NCBI GenBank assembly: GCA_021775735.1
Contig: JAJFHG010000029.1
Coordinates: 1-64,000 of the forward strand
Direction of reading: 5' to 3'
Origin: Hyphomicrobiaceae bacterium
GTDB lineage: Bacteria; Pseudomonadota; Alphaproteobacteria; Rhizobiales; Hyphomicrobiaceae
Length of the DNA stretch: 64,000 nt
In this document: piece after piece, positions 18,655 to 27,307 of the stretch
Numbering within the stretch: the first letter of the stretch is position 1
Layout: every line of letters starts with the position of its first letter
The notes under the pieces: model-generated
The model's input: only the letters and a program-made list of their open reading frames with translations
The model's database searches: none
Told to the model about the DNA's origin: nothing
Translations under genes and position numbers: made by a program

Positions 18655-20046
18655 ATGCCACATCACGATCAATACCAGTCTCGGTGCAGCCGGTTACACC
18701 ACTTCGGTGCAGCCCTTGTGTTGAGCTTGGTCGTCTCTGCGATGATCTCAGGCCATTCAAGCCCGCTAGCAGCGCAATCAAAACCGGCGGCTGCAAAGAA
18801 AGCCAAGCAGCCAACAGCTCAAGGCGCAGTGAAAGCCTATGAGGCCGGCGTCAAAGCTTTTGACAAAGGTAAGGTCGGCGATGCAGTCACGTCGCTCAGT
18901 GCTGCTTTGCGTCAGGGTGGCCTGCCACCACAGAAAATGGCCAAGGCGCTGTTTTACCGTGGCTCAGCCTACCGCAAGCAGAAAAAACCTGCACAAGCGA
19001 TCTCAGATTTAACATCGGCGGTTTGGATCAAAGGCGGTCTGAGTGATGGGGATCGTTTGGCAGCCATCGAGCAGCGCAAAGCAGCCTATAAAGAAGCAGG
19101 TCTTGGCACTAACGTTCCGCAAGGGCTGCAACCAGGGGCAGGTGTGCCAAGCACAGCTGTAGCAACGGCTGTTCCAGTTGTGCCAAAGGCACCGCCAAAA
19201 GCTGTTCCAGCTAAAGCTGGTCCAGCTAAGGTCATATCGGCGGAATCAGGAACTGCAACGTCAGCCTGGACAACAACTGCCGACACGGCACCCGAAGTGA
19301 AGAAGCAGGTTGCAAAGGCGCCACCACCAGCAGCACCAGAGGCGTCACCTTTTTCTGCGCTCACTCCATCAATCACGCCAACACCGCCACCTGCTACAAC
19401 TGTCTCAGCATTGCCACGCGGTGGTGATGCTCCTGCGGCCCAACCTGGAGCAGGGATCGGCAACACGGTTTCAAATATTGGCACATCGATCAGCAATGGC
19501 TTTTCGGGTGTTGGGTCCTTCTTCGGAAATATGTTTTCATCAAACTCAGCCCCGCCTGCACCTGCGCTCAACCAAGGGACGCAAATTGCAACCTCATCAA
19601 CGGCCCGTGGGCCCCAGTTGAATGCGACCCAGCAAGCCCCATCAACATCTGCCCCCGTTGTGACGCAGGGTTGGAGTTCTGCAACCAAACCTTATACAGA
19701 TGTGAAGCGTCCGCCAGCACGCCCTGTGCAATCGGCAGCCGTCGCGCGTAAGCCAGCACCTGTTCCAACGCCTAAGGCCAGTACGCCACGCGCTGGTAAA
19801 TTTCGTTTGCAAGTTGCAGCCGTGCGTTCAGAAGCCAAAGCGCAGCAGGTCGTTGCGCAATTGAATAGCAAATATGCTAAAGAACTTGCAGGTGTGCGGC
19901 CCGAGATTGATGCCACTGCACTTGGTAATATGGGTACGTTCTATAGGGTGCGCGTTGGACCTTATGCGGACACTAAATCTCCGCGGAGCCTGTGTGCGCG
20001 CTTGAAGCCTGATGGTTATGACTGCCTGATCGTCACGCCAAAGTGA
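18655..20046 (+). CDS. TPR- and SPOR-domain secreted protein
   Basis: A 463-residue periplasmic protein. A signal peptide (HFGAALVLSLVVSAMISG, cleavage near LAA-QS) is followed by two to three TPR-like helical pairs (VKAYEAGVKAFDKGKVGDAV, KALFYRGSAYRKQKKPAQAI; residues about 45-125), a long Pro/Ala-rich linker, and a C-terminal SPOR domain (GKFRLQVAAVRSEAKAQQV to CARLKPDGYDCLIV). It probably binds denuded peptidoglycan at the division site. I start at ATG 18655 because the signal peptide begins there, although the frame is open from 18586. Downstream of glmS on the same strand. Confidence 0.83.
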   Translation: MPHHDQYQSRCSRLHHFGAALVLSLVVSAMISGHSSPLAAQSKPAAAKKAKQPTAQGAVKAYEAGVKAFDKGKVGDAVTSLSAALRQGGLPPQKMAKALFYRGSAYRKQKKPAQAISDLTSAVWIKGGLSDGDRLAAIEQRKAAYKEAGLGTNVPQGLQPGAGVPSTAVATAVPVVPKAPPKAVPAKAGPAKVISAESGTATSAWTTTADTAPEVKKQVAKAPPPAAPEASPFSALTPSITPTPPPATTVSALPRGGDAPAAQPGAGIGNTVSNIGTSISNGFSGVGSFFGNMFSSNSAPPAPALNQGTQIATSSTARGPQLNATQQAPSTSAPVVTQGWSSATKPYTDVKRPPARPVQSAAVARKPAPVPTPKASTPRAGKFRLQVAAVRSEAKAQQVVAQLNSKYAKELAGVRPEIDATALGNMGTFYRVRVGPYADTKSPRSLCARLKPDGYDCLIVTPK

Positions 20047-20090
20047 TGGTGCACGTGAATGGTGATGTCTTCGACGTTGTGTGTAGACGG

Positions 20091-20118
20091 TGCAGGCTTC
20101 TGTCATGTGAAGCCTGCA
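20091..20118 (+). terminator. perfect 10-bp inverted repeat after the TPR/SPOR gene
   Basis: TGCAGGCTTC at 20091-20100 and GAAGCCTGCA at 20109-20118 form a perfect stem around an 8-nt loop, 45 nt past the stop codon. No U-tract follows, so it is not a classic intrinsic terminator. It may be a transcript-end-protecting hairpin or a protein-binding palindrome. A weaker GCCT/AGGC hairpin follows near 20141-20153. Confidence 0.45.
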
Positions 20119-20276
20119 ATCCAACATCATTCCCCACATGACGCCTGCATGAGGCATCAAAGCGCGCCATTTGGCTAAGTGCTTCACCATTTCTGAAACA
20201 TGCCGTATGGTCCCACCCAATGTGTCGTGTGGCCATGGTTTGCGCGCGGTGCCTGCAATTCTGCGTTGAGCCTGAG

Positions 20277-21128
20277 ATGGAGCGAATGAAAGCCAAGAAA
20301 GCTGCTGCAGCTGAACAAACGGCTCGTAAAGAGGCCGCTGAACTTACCGAAGGCTTGCGTCGGTTGGCTGAAGAGCCAAAACACCAAGGCTCGCGGTTTC
20401 TTTCACGCTTGCGCAATTACTTCTTTACCGGCCTTATCATTGTTGGCCCAATTGGTATCACCGTTTACATCATTTGGACGTTGATGGAGTTTGCAGATGC
20501 CTCCATCAAGCCATTTGTGCCAACTGCTTATTTGCCAGAGACCTACTTGCCGTTTGCCGTGCCGGGTATTGGATTGCTGTTCGGTATTGTTGGTGTCACA
20601 ATTATTGGTGCTTTGACGGCGAACTTGTTGGGCCGCTCAATGGTGTCTGCTGGTGAAATGATCCTTGATCGCATGCCATTTGTGCGCAACGTCTATCGCG
20701 CTCTAAAGCAGGTTTTTGAATCCGTCATTAGCGTCACCTCACCACAAGCCGCGTTTCAAAAAGTAGGCTTGATAGAATTTCCGTCAAAAGGTTTGTGGTC
20801 AATTGTGTTTGTCACGGGCGAGACCGGTGGTGAAATTGCTGCTGCCAAACCGGGTGGACAGTCTGATTTGTTGTCTGTGTTTATGCCAACGGGTGTTGTT
20901 CCACCAACGGGTTTCATCTGTTTTGTGCCACGCGACAATGTCACCTTTCTCAACATGACGATTGAAGATGCTGCCAAGGTTATCATCTCTGCAGGCATGG
21001 TGACGCCTGATGCTGAAGCGACCATGAAGGAAGTGGCCAAGAAGCAAGGCTTTAAGATTGCACCAGGAGAGGGTGGAAAAACTCAGGTCTCACAGCGTCC
21101 GCCAAAACCTTTGTTTAAAACCGAGTGA
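20277..21128 (+). CDS. DUF502 family membrane protein
   Basis: A 283-residue DUF502 protein. After a charged, Ala/Lys-rich N-terminal ~50 residues come two transmembrane helices (YFFTGLIIVGPIGITVYIIWTL and FAVPGIGLLFGIVGVTIIGAL), then LDRMPFVRNVYRALKQVFESV and a soluble domain with the family blocks VGLIEFPSKGLWSIVFVTG and VFMPTGVVPPTGF. Function unknown. Its place beside recG is a widespread alphaproteobacterial arrangement. I start at ATG 20277; ATG 20286 is also possible. Confidence 0.88.
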   Translation: MERMKAKKAAAAEQTARKEAAELTEGLRRLAEEPKHQGSRFLSRLRNYFFTGLIIVGPIGITVYIIWTLMEFADASIKPFVPTAYLPETYLPFAVPGIGLLFGIVGVTIIGALTANLLGRSMVSAGEMILDRMPFVRNVYRALKQVFESVISVTSPQAAFQKVGLIEFPSKGLWSIVFVTGETGGEIAAAKPGGQSDLLSVFMPTGVVPPTGFICFVPRDNVTFLNMTIEDAAKVIISAGMVTPDAEATMKEVAKKQGFKIAPGEGGKTQVSQRPPKPLFKTE

Positions 21129-21143
21129 CGGTAAAAGTTCGTG

Positions 21144-23258
21144 CTAACCAGCGCGAAACAGGCGAATAGCTTCATCGCATTCAAACAAATAGAGCAGTGT
21201 TCTCAGGCCTTCGCCCCGTTTGGAAATCAAATCAGGGTCTTTTTCCAAAATCATCTTGGCATCATCGCGTGCCGCTTTGAGGAGATCGGTCCAGCCTGGC
21301 ACGTCTGCCACGCGAAATTCTGGCATACCACTTTGACGTGCGCCTAAGACTTCACCGCCACCTCGTAACTCCAAATCCTTCTCTGCAATCAAAAATCCAT
21401 CTTCTGTGTTGCGCAACATCTCAAGGCGTTTGGCCGCCGTTTCGCCGAGCGGAGCTTGATAGAGCAGCATACAAAAAGACTGACGGTCACCACGCCCAAC
21501 TCGACCGCGCAGCTGATGCAGTTGTGCGAGGCCAAAGCGTTCTGCATGTTCAATGACCATGATCGAGGCGTTGGGCACATTCACACCGACTTCAATAACG
21601 GTCGTGGCCACCAGTATTTTCATCACACCGTCCGAGAAGGACGCCATCGTTGCTGATTTCTGCGCGCTCGACATGCCACCATGAATCAGCCCCACTTGAT
21701 CGCCAAAAATTTGTGTGAGGTGGGCGTGGCGTTCTTCCGCGGCAGCAAGCTCAGAGGTGTCTGAAGTTTCAATCAACGGGCATACCCAATAAATTTGGGC
21801 CCCGGATGACACCGCACGACGCAGACCATCGATGACTTCTTCAAGGCGCTCTGTTGCAATGGTGCGGGTCTCAATGGGTTTACGACCTGCTGGTTTTTCA
21901 GTCAGCCGCGACACATCGAGGTCCCCGTAATGTGTCATTTGTAGCGTGCGCGGAATTGGCGTTGCCGTCATCACCAACACGTTGACACCACCTGCTTTGC
22001 CCTTGGCCTGCAAGGCAAGACGTTGATGGACACCAAAACGGTGTTGTTCGTCGATCACTGCAATGGCGAGGTCTTTAAAGTCAACGTCGGTCTGGAAAAT
22101 GGCATGTGTGCCGATCAGAATATCTATTTCGCCTGATGCCGTGCGTGCCAGAATATCCTTGCGCACGCTGGCCTTGTCGCGTCCGGTTAGAACATCAACG
22201 GTTAGTCCAGCGGCGTCAGCAAGGGGCTGAATGGTTTCCAAATGCTGTCTGGCCAGGACTTCAGTTGGCGCCATCAAGGCGGCTTGGCACCCAACTTCAA
22301 CAGCCGACACCATAGCCATCAGCGCGACCACAGTTTTGCCAGAGCCGACATCCCCTTGCAGCAATCGCAACATACGTGCATCGCTGGCCAAATCCCTGGC
22401 GATGTCGGCACCAGCATTTTGTTGTGATGGGGTGAGCTTAAAGGGAAGTACGTTTTGAATTTTTTCTGTAATGGTACCGGTGCCAACGATGGACTGGCCT
22501 TTTTGGGTTTTGTAATTTGCGCGCACCAGGCCAAGTGCCAGCTGCATGGCAAGCAATTCATCAAATGCCAGTCTTTGTCGTGCTGGACCTGCCGCTGAGA
22601 TGTGGTCGCTTTCGGTCGGTTTGTGCAGGTGTTCGAGCGCGGTTTGAAGGGACGGCCAGTGTTTGGATTTCAACCAGTTGGTTTCCTGCCATTCTGTAAA
22701 CTCGGGGACCCGTTCAAGGGCCTGGCGCGTTGCTTTCACGAGTACTTTTCCTGTTAGTCCAGCGGTTAGTGGATAAACAGGTTCCATCAGAGGCAGTTCA
22801 TCGCGTTTTTCAGGTGCAATGATGTAGTCTGGGTGCGCCATCTGCAACTTGTCGCCATAGCGCTCAATGCGTCCAGAGATTGTGCGTATCTCGCCAACAG
22901 GGAGTTGCTGTTCAACATAGTTTGGTTGGGCACGGAAAAATACCAAGTCAATGGGACTAGAGTCATCTTCACAGCGCACTTTATAAGGCGCGCGCTTGTT
23001 GCCACGTGGCGGGCGGGCGTGTTTAAGAACGCGAACGTTGAGGGTAACAATCGTGCCAGGTGTTGCCTCGGCCACGCTTGGTGTCGCCCGCCGATCAATG
23101 ACGCCAGTTGGTGTGTGCCACAGCAAGTCTAAAACCCGTGGCTCGCCAGCGTGATGTTGACCAGGCAGAACTTTCTCCATCAACCTGGCCAGGCGTGGTC
23201 CAATCCCGGTGAGGGACTGAACGGGCGCAAAGAGCGGGCTGAGCAGCGGCGGGCGCAT
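21144..23258 (-). CDS. recG: ATP-dependent DNA helicase RecG
   Basis: A 704-residue superfamily 2 helicase that remodels stalled forks and branched DNA. The N-terminal wedge/OB domain begins with VQSLTGIGPRLARLMEK. The helicase core has Walker A LLQGDVGSGKT, the DEQH box VIDEQHRFGVHQR, TATPIPRTLQ and QLRGRVGRGDRQSFCMLLY. The TRG-type C-terminal GLRTLLYLFECDEAI matches the family tail. Convergent with DUF502 (15 bp apart) and divergent from sdhE. Confidence 0.96.
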   Translation of the reverse strand: MRPPLLSPLFAPVQSLTGIGPRLARLMEKVLPGQHHAGEPRVLDLLWHTPTGVIDRRATPSVAEATPGTIVTLNVRVLKHARPPRGNKRAPYKVRCEDDSSPIDLVFFRAQPNYVEQQLPVGEIRTISGRIERYGDKLQMAHPDYIIAPEKRDELPLMEPVYPLTAGLTGKVLVKATRQALERVPEFTEWQETNWLKSKHWPSLQTALEHLHKPTESDHISAAGPARQRLAFDELLAMQLALGLVRANYKTQKGQSIVGTGTITEKIQNVLPFKLTPSQQNAGADIARDLASDARMLRLLQGDVGSGKTVVALMAMVSAVEVGCQAALMAPTEVLARQHLETIQPLADAAGLTVDVLTGRDKASVRKDILARTASGEIDILIGTHAIFQTDVDFKDLAIAVIDEQHRFGVHQRLALQAKGKAGGVNVLVMTATPIPRTLQMTHYGDLDVSRLTEKPAGRKPIETRTIATERLEEVIDGLRRAVSSGAQIYWVCPLIETSDTSELAAAEERHAHLTQIFGDQVGLIHGGMSSAQKSATMASFSDGVMKILVATTVIEVGVNVPNASIMVIEHAERFGLAQLHQLRGRVGRGDRQSFCMLLYQAPLGETAAKRLEMLRNTEDGFLIAEKDLELRGGGEVLGARQSGMPEFRVADVPGWTDLLKAARDDAKMILEKDPDLISKRGEGLRTLLYLFECDEAIRLFRAG

Positions 23259-23486
23259 AAACGGGTTCCTGGTCGTGGTGTGTCGTAAACGCGCCCACTG
23301 GCGTCGTCATCATCAAGGTTTTGCGTGTTGGTCGAGATCACGCAGTATCATGTAAGAACGAGCGACGAAACAACCTGACATGCGGCCAACAGCGAGCTTG
23401 TATTTGTTGTTTGTTATGGGCTAGCAAAGCCACCACGGCTCGCAACGTCAAGTGCGCGCTCTTGTTTATTAACCACCCCGAGGAGC

Positions 23487-23783
23487 ATGATGCCAGAGGA
23501 CTTGGAAACGCGGCGGCGCAGAGCGCTCTGGCGGGCACGTCATCGTGGCACAAAAGAACTCGATTTTCTCATAGGCGGCTATGCCAATAGTCATCTCGCC
23601 ACCATGAACGCTGAACAGCTCACCACGTTTGAAAACCTTCTCGTCCAACAAGAGCCTGTGTTGCAGGGCTGGTTGTTAGCGCCTGGGCGCTCAGACGATG
23701 TTGCGCCAGAGTTGAGCACCTTGGTGGGGGTCATTCGTCAGTTTCATGGCTTGGATGAGGGTGGAGACGATGATGTTGGCTAG
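23487..23783 (+). CDS. sdhE: FAD assembly factor SdhE
   Basis: A 98-residue SdhE/DUF339 protein that helps attach FAD covalently to succinate dehydrogenase flavoprotein. The hallmark RGxxE motif is present as RGTKE near residue 23, followed by the helical FLIGGYANSHLATM and the closing LLVQQEPVLQGWLL. AGGAG sits at 23481-23485; it is one nt from ATG 23487 and four from ATG 23490, so the second ATG may be used. mfd begins four nt after the stop, suggesting translational coupling. Confidence 0.92.
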   Translation: MMPEDLETRRRRALWRARHRGTKELDFLIGGYANSHLATMNAEQLTTFENLLVQQEPVLQGWLLAPGRSDDVAPELSTLVGVIRQFHGLDEGGDDDVG

Positions 23784-23786
23784 CGT

Positions 23787-26700
23787 TTGGCGGTCGTCGT
23801 GAGCAAGCTTGATGTACAGATGCTGACCGGCGTGCCTGAGGGCATGAACGCCTTAGTGTTGGCAGAAAAATTGCGGGCGGCAAGTCGCGATGATGCGCCT
23901 GGAATTTTAGTTCATGTTGCGCGCGATGATCGTCGGCTGAGTGCGTTGCAAAATCAATTGCGTTTCTTTGCACCTGACATGCGCGTGATTGCGTTTCCAG
24001 CGTGGGATACCGTACCTTACGACCGTGCGTCGCCAAAACCTGAAATTATTGCTGAACGCATTACGGCATTGGCAAAACTTGCCCTGCCGAAACGCACGTC
24101 TCCCATCCTGGTGCTGACGACGGTCAATGCCATTCTGCAATACCTGCCCCCACGCGATACGATCCGCAGCCACTTGAAGCAGATTGCACCAGGCCAACGC
24201 ATTGACCTCAATCGCTTCACGCAACGCTTGGTCTTGGCTGGTTATCAACGCACGGGCACTGTGATGGAGCCTGGAGAATTTGCTGTCCGTGGTGGCATCA
24301 TTGACGTGTTTGCCCCCCAACGCAGTCAGCCTGTACGTCTTGATTTCTTCGGCGACACACTGGAGAGCATCAAAAGTTTCGATGCAGAAACCCAACGCAC
24401 TGTGAAAGCATTACGCAAACTTGCGTTACTGCCAATTTCAGAAGTCGCATTTGGTGAGGCTGCGATTGCCACGTTCCGGCAGAAATATATTGCCCTATTT
24501 GGCGGAGCGACAACAACCGACCCGCTTTACGAGGCGATCAGTGCAGGCCAGCGCTATCAGGGTCAAGAACATTGGTTGCCGCTCTATCACGATACGCTCG
24601 AAACTCTGTTTGACTATGTCGGGCAAGACGCAGCGATTACGTTTGATCATCTTGCCCCTGATGCTGTGCCCGAACGCGTAGAGCAAGTCCATGAGCACTA
24701 TCAAGCCCGCGTCGATGCCTTGGAAGTTGCTTCATTTGGTGCCCCTCCCTATAAGCCGGTGCCGCCTGATGCACTTTTTTTGACTGAAGACGCGTTTGCC
24801 AAACGCCTGGATGGCCGTGCTGTATTTGCCCTGTCGGCGTTTGATGATGGCAGTGCCAAGGGAGATACAACATATGAGGCGAAGGTGGGCCGCTCGTTTG
24901 CACCAGAACGCCAAGCCCCCGACGTCAATGTGTTTGAGGCTGTTGCAGGCCATGTCAAAGCGCTCAACAAACGCGGTCAACGGGTGTTGATAGCTGCCTG
25001 GACCAACGGCGCGCGCGAACGTCTTGCAAGTTTGCTTTCTGAGCATGGTCTTGGCGCTGTTCAAAAGATTGAAAATTACGGTGAAGCCATCGCCTTAAAG
25101 TCGGGTGTGACGGGTCTCGCTGTCATTGGCCTTGAGCAAGGTTTTGAAGCACCGCACTTTGCTGTGTTGGCTGAACAGGACATTCTCGGTGATCGCCTTG
25201 TGCGGCCACAACGTAAATCGCGCAAAGCCGCAGATGTCTTAACTGAAGCAACCAGCTTATCGGTCGGGGATCTCGTCGTTCATGCCGACCACGGGATTGG
25301 TCGCTTTCAGGGTCTCAAAACCATCACCGCTTTGGATGCTCCCCATGATTGTTTGGAGCTGACCTATGCTGGCGGGGATCGGCTTTATCTGCCGGTTGAG
25401 AATATAGAGCTCCTGTCACGTTATGGATCGGATGAGGGCGATTCACAGCTCGACAAATTGGGCGGCGTGAACTGGCAGGCCCGCAAAGCCCGGCTGAAAA
25501 AACGTCTTCATGAAATTGCTGGCGAACTGATAAAAACGGCAGCTGCGCGCCAGTTACGCGAAGCCCCGGCGGTATCGGCGGATGCCGCATCATACGAAGA
25601 GTTTGTTGCCCGCTTCCCCTTTGAGGCCACGGAAGATCAAGCTCAGAGTATAGAGTCTATTCTGGAAGATCTGTCTTCTGGCCGTCCGATGGATCGGCTG
25701 GTGTGTGGCGATGTCGGTTTCGGAAAGACAGAAGTGGCGCTGCGCGCTGCCTTTGTTGCCGCCATGAATGGCATGCAAGTGGCTTTGGTCGTGCCGACAA
25801 CGCTGTTGGCCCGGCAGCACTTTAAGACATTTTCTGACCGGTTCAGTGGATTTCCCGTTAATGTGCAACAAGCGTCGCGCCTTGTCGGCGGTAAACAGCT
25901 TAATGCTGTCAAAGAGGGGCTTAAATCAGGTTCTGTTGATATTGTCGTTGGCACGCATGCACTTTTGGGCAAGCAAATCGAATTTCAACGCCTTGGCCTC
26001 TTGATCATTGATGAAGAACAACATTTTGGCGTCACGCACAAAGAACGCCTCAAGAAGATGCGTGATGATGTGCACGTCCTGACATTGAGCGCGACACCGA
26101 TACCACGGACACTGCAACTGTCACTGACAGGCGTGCGTGAACTATCCTTGATTACAACGCCGCCTGTGGACCGATTGGCGGTGCGAACGTACATCTCGCA
26201 AGTTGATCCTGTGATCTTGCGCGATGCACTGAAACGCGAACGGTTTCGCGGCGGGCAAGCATTCTATGTCGTGCCACGCATTTCTGATCTGCCCGACGTC
26301 ACAGAGTTTCTTGCCAATGCTGTGCCTGACCTCAAAATTGCGACGGCACATGGACAATTGACGCCTGGAGCGCTCGAAGATGTTATGACGGCCTTTTATG
26401 ACGGAAAGTACGACGTTCTTGTTTCCACTGCGATCGTGGAATCGGGTCTTGATGTCCCCAATGCCAACACCTTGATCGTTCACCGCGCTGATATGTTTGG
26501 TTTGGCGCAACTTTATCAATTGCGTGGACGTGTTGGACGCTCCAAAACACGCGCCTATGCCTATTTCACAACGCCGCCAGGCGAAAAGCTGACGCCTGCT
26601 GCTGAAAAACGACTCAAGGTCTTGCAATCGCTCGATACGCTGGGCGCTGGTTTCTCGCTGGCCTCGCATGATCTTGATATTCGTGGTGCAGGTAATCTCC

Positions 26701-27281
26701 TGGGCGAAGAACAATCCGGTCATATTCGCGAGGTTGGTTTTGAACTTTATCAGGCCATGTTGGAAGAAGCGGTTGCTGCCATGAAGGGTGGTGCAGATGG
26801 CGAAGCCTCAGATGCGTGGAGTCCTGAAATTTCACTGGGTGCTGCTGCATTGATACCGGAAGTGTATGCAGGCGACTTGCAAGTCCGGCTCGGGCTTTAT
26901 CGCCGCTTAGCAAAATTGGAGACGCGCGAAGATATTGATAGTTTTGCTGCAGAACTTGTTGATCGCTTCGGCCCACTTCCCGAGGAGGTCACACAATTGT
27001 TGGATATCATCGAGATTAAGGGCCTTAGCCGACGCGCAAATGTCATCAAGGTCGATTGCGGTCCAAAGGGTGCGGTTATCGCATTCCGAAACAAAGAGTT
27101 TCCGAACCCAGATGGGCTCGTGCATATGATCCAATCCTCACGTGGACGTGTGAAATTGTTGGACGATCAAAAAGTGTTGGTTAAAGGCAGTTGGGATCAG
27201 ATTGATGAGCGCGTCAAAGGAACACGCAATTTTATCAAGAGTCTCTCCAAGCTTGCTGACGAAGCGCGCAATACGGCTTAG
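23787..27281 (+). CDS. mfd: transcription-repair coupling factor
   Basis: An ~1164-residue Mfd translocase that removes RNA polymerase stalled at lesions and recruits UvrA. The UvrB-homology module is at the start (FFAPDMRVIAFPAWDTVPYDR, GGIIDVFAPQ), the RNA-polymerase-interacting domain near residues 490-560 (GDLVVHADHGIGRFQGL), and then the RecG-like translocase with Walker A CGDVGFGKTE, the DEEQ box IIDEEQHFG and QLRGRVGRSKTRAYAYF. A C-terminal D7 domain follows (PEISLGAAALIPEVY). TTG at 23787 is tentative; ATG 23820 is another candidate. Confidence 0.96.
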   Translation: MAVVVSKLDVQMLTGVPEGMNALVLAEKLRAASRDDAPGILVHVARDDRRLSALQNQLRFFAPDMRVIAFPAWDTVPYDRASPKPEIIAERITALAKLALPKRTSPILVLTTVNAILQYLPPRDTIRSHLKQIAPGQRIDLNRFTQRLVLAGYQRTGTVMEPGEFAVRGGIIDVFAPQRSQPVRLDFFGDTLESIKSFDAETQRTVKALRKLALLPISEVAFGEAAIATFRQKYIALFGGATTTDPLYEAISAGQRYQGQEHWLPLYHDTLETLFDYVGQDAAITFDHLAPDAVPERVEQVHEHYQARVDALEVASFGAPPYKPVPPDALFLTEDAFAKRLDGRAVFALSAFDDGSAKGDTTYEAKVGRSFAPERQAPDVNVFEAVAGHVKALNKRGQRVLIAAWTNGARERLASLLSEHGLGAVQKIENYGEAIALKSGVTGLAVIGLEQGFEAPHFAVLAEQDILGDRLVRPQRKSRKAADVLTEATSLSVGDLVVHADHGIGRFQGLKTITALDAPHDCLELTYAGGDRLYLPVENIELLSRYGSDEGDSQLDKLGGVNWQARKARLKKRLHEIAGELIKTAAARQLREAPAVSADAASYEEFVARFPFEATEDQAQSIESILEDLSSGRPMDRLVCGDVGFGKTEVALRAAFVAAMNGMQVALVVPTTLLARQHFKTFSDRFSGFPVNVQQASRLVGGKQLNAVKEGLKSGSVDIVVGTHALLGKQIEFQRLGLLIIDEEQHFGVTHKERLKKMRDDVHVLTLSATPIPRTLQLSLTGVRELSLITTPPVDRLAVRTYISQVDPVILRDALKRERFRGGQAFYVVPRISDLPDVTEFLANAVPDLKIATAHGQLTPGALEDVMTAFYDGKYDVLVSTAIVESGLDVPNANTLIVHRADMFGLAQLYQLRGRVGRSKTRAYAYFTTPPGEKLTPAAEKRLKVLQSLDTLGAGFSLASHDLDIRGAGNLLGEEQSGHIREVGFELYQAMLEEAVAAMKGGADGEASDAWSPEISLGAAALIPEVYAGDLQVRLGLYRRLAKLETREDIDSFAAELVDRFGPLPEEVTQLLDIIEIKGLSRRANVIKVDCGPKGAVIAFRNKEFPNPDGLVHMIQSSRGRVKLLDDQKVLVKGSWDQIDERVKGTRNFIKSLSKLADEARNTA

Positions 27282-27307
27282 GTCTCAACACCGATCTGAA
27301 CCACATT

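Noticed and set aside
19086-19688. A 200-codon minus-strand gene inside the TPR/SPOR gene
   Set aside because: It lies wholly opposite the Pro/Ala-rich linker, where low-complexity GC-rich codons leave the reverse frame open by chance.
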